Below are positions 1 to 9,300 of a stretch of DNA of 11,615 nucleotides, piece after piece. The stretch comes from SYIM01 sp044356835 (GTDB lineage Bacteria; Pseudomonadota; Gammaproteobacteria; Burkholderiales; Burkholderiaceae_E). The translations under genes and the position numbers were made by a program. The stretch is from positions 1 through 11,615 of the forward strand of contig JBIKVK010000096.1 in assembly GCA_044356835.1 (NCBI GenBank). Direction: 5' to 3'. The notes below the pieces were generated by a model. It was not told the DNA's origin and searched no databases. It saw only the letters and a list, made by a program, of their open reading frames with translations. Numbering within the stretch: the first letter of the stretch is position 1; each line of letters starts with the position of its first letter.

Positions 1-300
1 CACCGACCGCAACTCAAAGCTCTGTGTCGCACTCAACCCGCCCGCGCCGCCATTGAGATCGGTGGCCTGCACTACGATCGACCTGATGGCCGCTTCAGCA
101 TTCGATGTCCCACTCAAAACCCCGCTCACCGGATCAAGACTCAGACCCGTCGGCAGGCTGCCACTCGTGATCGAATACCGCAACTGCCCGTAATCTTTCG
201 ATGCGTCATCTGGATCGGCGAAGAAGGTCGACAGATTCAGGCTGAAAGCCTTGCCCACCACCGCCGTCTGCGCACCCACCGTCCCTTGCGCCACCGGCGC
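1..300 (-). other. Dystroglycan-type cadherin (CADG) / He_PIG domain, cut by the window edge
   Basis: Following the DVNEAP linker, the chain reads PVAQGTVGAQTAVVGKAFSL, then FFADPDDASKDYGQLRYSIT, SGSLPTGLSLDPVSGVLSGT and SIVVQATDLNGG. The 'F-D-d-----L-Y-i--g-LP-GL-ld--tG-lsGt' core is the CADG / He_PIG signature of bacterial surface proteins. The last visible strand (ATQSFELRSV) is where the next domain would be expected to start, so the domain is complete or nearly so, and the coding sequence continues past the left edge. Confidence 0.85.
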
Positions 301-3300
301 CTCGTTTACATCGGTGATCGTCAGACCCACCGTCTTGGGACTGGAAGCATTACCCGCCACATCGGTTGCCACCACCGTAAAGCTGTACGCAGACTTCTGC
401 TCAAAATTCGGATTGGCTATAAGCCGCACATCGCCCGAGGCCGGATCGATGGTGAAGTCGCTGCCGCCCGCGGTCAGACTGAAGCTCACGCCCCCACTGA
501 CGTCCCCCGTGTCGCTGGCTTGCGCTTTGTAAACCAGCTGATTCGCGCCGCTGTTCTCGACAATCGAGGTCGCCATGCTCCCAGAACTGATCGTCGGCGC
601 CGCCTCGTCAAGGTCGGTGATTCCCAAGGTCAATGCCCGCTCGCTGGTGTTGCCCGCCCTGTCCCGCGCCACCACCGTGAACGTGTAACCGGGCTTGTTC
701 TCATGGTCCGGCACCACCGCCAGCGTCACCTGACCGCTTGCCGAATCGATGGCAAACGATGCCGCATCATCGCCGTTGCCCGCCTTCAGGCTGTATACCG
801 TCGCATTATTTTGGCTCTCGAACGCATCCGTCGAGACCGCCTGATACACAGCAGTACCCACCGCAACGTTCTCGGCCACGGGGCTCGCACTGGCGCCACT
901 GGTGAACGACGGCGGCTGCCGGTCCAGCAGGAAGGTCAACTGCGATGATGCGCTGCTTGCATTACCTGCTCGATCCGTCAACACCGCCGTCAGGCCCTTG
1001 GACCCGTCGGCCCCAAGCTCGCTTGCATTGACCGTGAACGTCACAAAGCCTGCGTCGAGATCCGCCTGCTGAATCGTCACCACCTTCGGCGGTGACAACG
1101 CCGCCCCACCCGAGCGCAGCTCGACTTTGTCAAAGGCCTCAGCCGACGTCGACTGTCCCGAGGCGGGCAATCCCACCCTCAGCGTGATCGACTGCCCAGC
1201 TTCAGCCTGGTTCAGAAAGCCATCGCTCAGCCGGGTCGTGCCCTGCTCCGTCGGAACCCCAGGCGCAGCCGGCGCCGTCCGGTCAATCCTGAACACCGAA
1301 TTGGAATTTAGGCTGCTCCCTGGCTGCGACACATTGCCCGCTGCGTCCACCACCACAAAGCCGTAGTACCCATCGGCCAGCGCTTGATTCACCGTGACCT
1401 GATAACTTCCAGGCGAACCCTGTACCGGACTCACCGAGTACGTCGCCGGATTCGCAGGAGTCCCACTCTGACCCATCACCAGCGTCGCACCCGCCTCGCC
1501 AATCACTACAAACGAGGGCTGCGCATTCGAAGTAATACGCTGTGCAACCCCGGTCACCGTCTGACCGCTTACACTGGCAATCTGAGCCTCGGCAGGGGGC
1601 TGTGTATCCAGCAAATACCCCGCCGCAGCCACCGGCACTTGGGCAATGTTGCCTGCGAGATCGATCAACCGAAATGCGAGTGACCGACCCGCTCCGCTCT
1701 GCAGAGCCACAGCATCAGAGGCGGTTTGCCAGGTGGTGCCAGAACCGGTCATTGCCGCCCAGGTCGAACCGTTGGATGACACCTGTAGCGAGTCACCGCT
1801 TGCGAGGGTGAGAGCGTTCGCGAAGTTCAGCGTCACCCCGACCAAAGGATCGTTGGTGATACGGTCACCCGCGTTGCCCGTATCGCTGGCGATCTGGATC
1901 GTGTGCGAACCCGTCGGTACGGCAGGCGCGCTCGGATCGACCTGGAGGGTACCTGGCGCCGGGGGAGTCCACTGGGAGTTCGCAGAGGTATTGCCCGCCA
2001 GATCGGTCTGCCGCATCAGAATGGTGGCAGTATCGTAGGCGCCCGCTGGGACCTCGAAGGATGCACCCGATGCGGTTGCAGGGGCTGCCGCTGACCAAGA
2101 CGTGCCGCCATCCATGCTGTACGACCAGCTTGCCCCCACTTCCAGCCCCGAGACCAGGACCGTACCCGAACGGGTGATGCCGTCGGTCGAGGAGGCACCC
2201 GTATCCTCACGAAGCGCCAGGGTCGGTGCTTGAACTTGGGTATCGATCGTCACGGTGCCCGAAAGCACACCATTCTGACTGAGGTTGCCGGCCGCGTCGG
2301 TCTGGCGGACGAGCACAGACCCCGCCTGAAATACGGTGGACGTCGGACCCGAAGCGACCGGCAGGTCGAACCCACCGGACGAACCGCTCGCCCAGGTGGA
2401 ACCGGCATTCGTCGAATACTGCCAGACCGCGCCCGATTCGATGCCAGAGACAACGACCCTGACGTTCGACGTAACACCATCCGCGCTGCTCGCGCCAGTA
2501 TCCGCCTGAAGCTTCAGGCTCGGACGCGCCACCGAGGTATCCAGCGTGAACGTCAGAACATCGGAGTCCGTGAAGTTTCCTGCCGGATCAATCGAGCGCA
2601 CTGTGGTCTGGTAGGAACCTTCGGTCAGGCCGGAGTAGCTGAATGACCACTTGCCGTCTGCCCCGACCTGGGCCACCTCGCCCACCGCAGCACCGGAGCC
2701 AGGACTGACATTGACATAGATCTGCACCCGCGCTCCGGCCTCGGCGGTACCCTGAAGCACACCCGAGTCCTTGTTGGTCTTGCCGTCCGGATCGATGACC
2801 GCTGTACCGGTCGGCACAATGCCCACAATCACGGGCTTCGCGGGGGGCGCGAGATCGATACCAATCAGCCGTGTGGCCGGCGCGCTTGCGTTCCCGGCAT
2901 TGTCCGTTGCGACCACTTCGATCGTTGCATTTGCGGCTGGCAGTTCAGTCGATGACAAGACAACATTCCAGCGCGCACCCTCAGGCGTTGCACTGAAGGT
3001 CTTCCCACCCCACTTCAAGCTCACCGTAGCCGACGAGGGGTCCGCGCTGCCGGAAAGGGTCAGAGGCTGGAGCGACTCCTGAAGGCTGATGCGGTTATCG
3101 CCCGAAACGGGATCCAACGTTGGAGCGGTCGGCGCCAAGGTGTCGATGGTGAGTGCAGCGCCCCAGGACGCCATCGCCGTATTGCCGGCACGATCTGTCT
3201 GTCGGACCTGAATTGAACCCGCGGCATAGACGCCATCGACCAACTGAAAAGCGCCGCCCGTAAATCCAGCAGTCCAGGTGCGGCCCGAATTGGTACTGTA

Positions 3301-6300
3301 CTCCCAGACCGCGCCCGCTTCGATGCCTGACACGCTGACCGTTTGCTGCTTGCTGAGGGTCGCGGCAGCATCCGAGCGCGAGATGACCGGTGCGCTGACC
3401 GAGGCATCGACCACCCAACGCTGCGCATTGCTCGTCTCGGCGCTGACGTTACCCGCGCCATCGACCTGCCAGACACGGATCGAACCCGCCTCATAGGCGC
3501 CTGGATCGAGGTTGAGCCCCTGCCCCAATCCCTCTTGCTGCGCAGCCTCTCCGATGCGGTAGAACCATCGTGCGCCCGTCTCGATCGCACCGACCTGAGC
3601 CTTGCCCAGGCGGGTGATGCCATCCGCCGCATCCGCGCCGGTATCCGTCGCGAGGGCCAAACTGGGCTTGACGATCTGACCGTCTGAAGTCGCCCGACGC
3701 AGCGCCGTGCCCGACGTGCCCCCCGCGCTGACACTGGCGCCGAAGTCCACCGGTCCCTCCGCCAGCGAGCCTGCAGTGAGCGAAGCGGACCAGATTCGAC
3801 TGGCGATGCCATTGACCACAGCCACAGGCAGGTAGCTGATCGCACCGGCCGTCACGCCCGCGGGCAAGGTCAAGGCGATCGATGAGGACGAGAGGCCCTC
3901 CAGCAAAGCAGAGGCCTCTGATTTGACCAAGCCCGACAAGGTCAAACCAGCGCGCTCGGCCAGATTGATCAGATCATCGCCCGCCACCGGATTGATCGAA
4001 ATCGAGAGACTACTGACGGTGAAATTCCAGGCGGTTGGATCAGCCACCGCGGGGACCGCATTACCCGCACGATCGGTGAGCGTTCCAGCGCCGAGTTCGA
4101 CGTGATAGTTGTGACCCGCAACGAGGGGGACTTGCGGCTTGACCGTGAGCATCCGGCCAGAAATCGTGATGCCCGGCCCTGTGATGCTCAGCGTTTGGCT
4201 GCCCTGAGGGTCAGTATCGTCGACCAGCTTGATCGATCCCGCACCGGGCTGGATATCTTCAGTGAATCGAATGACCAGGGCATCGTCCGGTGCCAAGGCA
4301 CCGCCATCCCTCGGGGTCAAGGCCTCGAACTCCGGCGCTTGGGTATCGATACGAAGCGCTTGGGCATTGCTGCCCTCGGCGCTCAGGTTGCCCGCAAGAT
4401 CGGTCTGCCGGACGCGAAGCGCGCCGGGCGAATAACTGCCCTGCGGCACCGAGAAGGACTGCCCCTGACCGGGCGTCCAGCTTGTACCCGAGTCGCTGCT
4501 GTAGGCCCATGAACTGCCCGTTTCAAGACCTGTGACGTCGATCACGGCCTGCCGGGTGTAGGCCACGCCTTCAAAGGGAACCGGCGACCGGGCCGCGATT
4601 CCGGGTGCGTCAGGCAAAAGACTGTCTAGCGTGAACTTGAGGATTCGCGCTGGCGACGCATTGCCTGCAGCATCGACCTGTTGAACATAAATCGACGCCT
4701 GACCCTGCATTGTGATCGATGGCGGCACAGCAGACCAGCTTCCGAATGAACCTGTCGCGGAGTACTCGATACGAGCACCCGCCTCGCCGACCACACGCAG
4801 CGCCGAATTATTGGTCACAAGGTCGCCCACCCGGCCGGAATCGACTGCGAGCGAGACCTCGGGCAGTGCCGGCGCATAGGGATCAAAAGTGAACTGGAGG
4901 GTGCTGGGCGCAGATTCGTTGCCTGCCACATCAATCTGCCGCACCTGAACCGTGTTTGCGCCGGGAACAGCCGAGGGCCGCACCGTAGACCAAGCGCCTG
5001 ACTCTCCCGATCGGAACTGGAGCACTGCATTCGCCTCGGTGCCGGAGACCGCAAAGGCCGGACTGTTTGTCAGCCGATCGCCGGAAACCTCAGAGTCGTT
5101 CGCGAGCCTGATCTGAAGGGGTGACGCCACAGAGTCAAGGATGACCGATCGACTGGCCTGCCCGGCCTGCGACTCGACCAGACCGTCAGCTGCCACCACG
5201 CGGGCCTTGAGCGTCCAATTTGAAAAATGCGTGACCGGATCGACCGCAGACCATACGGTGCCATTGGTGGTCGCTTTGACCCAGCTGGCCCCGTTATCAA
5301 ACGAAACCTGCACCGACTCGCCGGCATCCAGCGGGGCGCTGATCGTCCCCTGAACCACTCTACCGGCGCTGCCATCATTGGTCAGCCAATCGCCCAGGGC
5401 CCCCGAGTCCAGAGACATGCTTGTAATGCTAGCCTGCTGGGTCGGTTGCTTCACCACCCGGTAGGTGTTGGCGTCATTGGGGAGAGGAGCCAAGGTCCAG
5501 CCGGGCTGCCAGCTGGACAGAAGCAGCTTGGCCGAACCGCTCACCGTAATGCCGAACGATCCGGTGGCGCCCGTCACCGTCGCAACCGTGCCTGCGGGCA
5601 GACGAATCCGGTCGCCCAGCGACAGATCGGTCACGGTGATGGATGCTGAATTGAGAGTCAGCGCCGAGGCATCAAATAGATCATTGCCGGCGCCCCCGGT
5701 CAAACGGTCGCCCGGCAGGCCGATCAGCGTATCGTCGGAGCTGCTGCCGCGCAGGGTGTAGGTTTCTGCCGAGCCCGGCGTACGACTAAGCTGAACCCCC
5801 GCCGCGGATCGCTCCGCGCTGACGATCTCGAACCCGCGAATGCCGCTGCCGTTTGCGGTCACCACCGAATCGATATTGAACGAACCGCCAACGAGCAGGG
5901 TGTCGCCTGAACCTTGCCCGCCATCGATATCACTACTCGCCTGAAAAGTGATGACGTCATCGCCGCCATTGCCGCGAATCGTATCCTCACCTCCGCCGCC
6001 GATGACGGTGTCCCCCAGGGCAGAGCCCAGCAGTTCATTGGCCCCCGCACTCCCGAGGACCACGACAGGATTGACCGTGGCCGCCGAAGCATCGACCTTG
6101 GTCGCGGTGAAGAGCGGATCACCCGCAACGGCAATACGGCCACTCGCCGACTGAAGCACTTTGTTGTTCAGGTCAACGAGCACCGTTCCGCTGCCGCCGC
6201 TGCTGCCCACCAGCACCAGCTTTTGGCTGCCGGATGCAATCGTGGCGTAGGGGCTGGTAGTCTGGCCGATGCTGATCTGCTGTGCAGCCGAGTTCAGCCC

Positions 6301-9300
6301 GTCCGTGCCAGACACCCAATCAGTCAGCGTCACCGCCACGGTTCGGGTGGCAACGCTATCGGCCGAACCGCCAAACAGCACACCGCGCAACACCTCCTGG
6401 AACTGGGCTATCGACGCACCGCTCGCGGCAGTGGCCGAGAGCACGCCTGTGGCCGCGTTAAACTCGCCCAAGCTGATCCCCGCCCCCTGGGCGACTGCAT
6501 TCGCTGCCGCGGAAAAGCCCAGCACATCACCCGACTGCGCACCGGACAACGTGAGCGTCAAGCGGCTGGCCCGGGCGCTGTCGACATCACCGAGCGTCGC
6601 TGAGGGCGCAAGCGGCAGACCGTCCGGATAGAGGGTCTTCACAAAGGTGGCGCTGGTGCCATTGCCCGCAACACTCGATCCATTGAGATCGACGATCGGT
6701 ACATCATTTGAGGCCTGGATCACCACCGCGCCCGAGACCTTGGCTGAACTCGCGCCCTCCGCATCGGTAACAGTCAATTCGAGACCGCGGCTCTGAGTCG
6801 CTGGGCTTTCGCTGGAATTTTGATAGGTGAGGCCCGCCAAAATCTGCTGGTAAGTGGCAACCGACGCGAGGCCTTTCAACTGCAGTACACCATTGGCCGA
6901 ATCGAACTCAGACTGCAGTCCTGAGGCACCCAGATTGATGTTCAGTACATCCTGATCGCTTCGATAGCCCGAGCTGAAGCGTACCGAGGCCCCCGCCAAG
7001 TTGGCACTGTCGGCATCCGACAGAACGAGCCCGGCCAAAGGTGCCACAGGCGAGCCGTTTTCGATGAAGGTCACCGATCCCCCCGCGAGCGTCGCAGCCG
7101 GCGCATCGTTGACCGACTCAACGATCATCGAAAGTGCAACTGTTGTCGTTGGGTCAGGCAGAGCGTTCGTCGCCGTGGTCCCCGGAATATCGGTGACGGA
7201 AATCTCGATACTGCGCGGACCGGCAACCGGTTCGCCCGTATGATTGAAAACCACCTGCCGCAGCAGCGACTGATAGGTCGCCAGGCTGGCGGGGCCGGAT
7301 ATCTTGAGGGTGGCGGATGTCGGGTCGAACGCCACGATTAATCCCGCAGGTGGGTTCGAAAGCTGCAGCAGGTCGCCAGACTCCGCGTTGGTGATGCGCA
7401 CCCAGGCGGCATGCAAGTTGTGACCTTCGATGTCCGAAAGCACGACTGCGGGCGCAACAGCGGTCGGCCGACCGCCCTCGACAAACAGCACCTGGGCGTT
7501 GCCCGCCTGAATCACCGGAAGGTCGTTGATTCCAGTGATCGGAATGTTGATCACCGAGGCAATCGAATTCACCGAAGGGATGAGCGGATCGACGACGGCA
7601 TAGGCAATTTGCGCGGGCGTGTCACGATTGCTGTCGGGCTTGAAGGACAGCGAGAGCGTTCCGTCACTTGAAACCGTGAGCGGTGTACCCGCTCTGCCGA
7701 GCGCCACATCGGACGAAAGACTGCCGCCCGTGACCGACAGAATGCGGACTTGGGTGGGGGCGGTGCCGTCAGGGTCCTGCAGCTGCAGTCCTGTAACGGT
7801 CACGGTCGTCCACTCTGAGTCTTCTGCGAGCGCCGAGGAGGTCGCCACCGGCCCCGGAGACGGAGCGCGGTTGGCCGAAACAGTCAGGTTCACCGAGCCC
7901 TGAGCAGACTGCGCCCCGTCACTCACAATCGCCGCCAGGGAGGGCGACGTCGCTCCGGCTGTGCTGGTAAACGAAAGGCTTGAGAGCGCCTGATTGACCT
8001 GCTGAACTGTTCCAACGATCGATAGGCCGGCTCCGCTCCCAGCGCGCGTGATGCTTGCACCGGTGGACTCTGCAGAAGCCCCCAATTCGACCTGACCTTC
8101 GGTAGGGTTCAGGCCGAGCGTGACCCGCGGCGAGTCCGAATCCTCGACGATGATTCCGGGAATCAGCGTCATGACCCCCTCGGTGGCGAATAAGGCGTCC
8201 GGCATGCGAACCATGGGCGCGGCGGCGGACACATTGAAGACCAGGCTGGATGAGCTGATCGTCGAAAGCGGATCCCCATCGCTCACCCGGATGGACAGTT
8301 GCGCCGAACTGGCGCCGGGATTCGGCGTGAAGCGGAGGGCACTGAGCGCCTCATTGAGTTGGGCGGTCGACCCACTCAACACAAGGCCTGCGACTGTCCG
8401 CACCACCGAGGCGGCCACTGGATCAAGATCCAGGCGGCCCGAGGCTGCCGAAAGCATGACTTGAAGCTGATCGTTGTCGAGATCGGAGACGCTCAGCCCA
8501 GACAACAACAGCGGCTGGCCAGCGACCGCAGCGATCGGACCCGCAGGAACCTGAATTTCGGGCGCGCTATGCACCGTTGCCGTCGCGCTGAATTCGGCCG
8601 TTCGACCCATAGCGCTGATCGACAGATCGATCCGGCCCGCGACCGCGCCTGCGGCCGGCGTGAGCGTGAGACCGGACAGCCACTGATTGACCGCCTCGAG
8701 CGTCCCGGTAAAGCCGAAGGTACCGGTAGGGATCTCTAGCTGCTGATCTGATGCGGTCAGTCCGGTCGCATTAATGTCGACGGTGATTTCAGCCGCAGGA
8801 TCGAAAAAATCGACCTTGGCCCCGAGCGGGCTCGGGGCCCGAGAACCTACGTCAATCGCAGAAGGCATCGAAATGACCGGCTTGGACGGGTCATCATCGC
8901 GAACCTGAATAAAGGCATTGGGTGCTTCCAGCTTTGACAGGCCGCTTGGGTCCCGAAGCGACACCCGAAACGACTCAGAAGGCCCCCTTGCATCATTGCC
9001 AAGGAGCGCAATTTCAATGGTTTGGGCTGTCTCGCCCGGCTGGAAGTTGAGCACGCCGGATTGCGCACTGCCTGAGGCAAATCGCGCCGCCAGTTGCGGG
9101 CCGCCCACAGCCTCCCATTCGATCGTCGACGCCACGCCCGTACTGCCCGATCGGCTCACGGAAAGCCGGAGCGTACTCACCTCCCCGGCCGCGCCCTCGA
9201 GCACCGTCAGTGAAGTCCCATCATTCGAGAGCGCCCCGCCGCTGGAAGCATCCGGAGCAATAAGGTAGGTGACCGGTACCACCACGCCCACAGCCGCATC

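Noticed and set aside
286..948. Plus-strand open frame of 220 codons
   Set aside because: It lies antisense to a continuous, domain-rich minus-strand reading frame. Its translation is Arg/His-rich and low in recognisable motifs, as expected of a shadow of GC-rich codons.
3060..3845. Minus-strand open frame of 261 codons in another register
   Set aside because: It overlaps the main frame, which here encodes well-matched Ig-like repeats. The alternative is Arg/Ser-rich low-complexity protein with no motif.
5914..6603. Plus-strand open frame of 229 codons over the RTX region
   Set aside because: It is antisense to clear RTX nonapeptides and a cadherin-like repeat. The translation has no domain and its composition is typical of a shadow frame.
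8821..8836. GC-rich inverted repeat (cccgag, 4-base loop, ctcggg) that could suggest a terminator hairpin
   Set aside because: It sits inside the coding frame, encoding part of a Ser/Pro/Gly turn, and there is no T-rich tract on either side in the direction of transcription.
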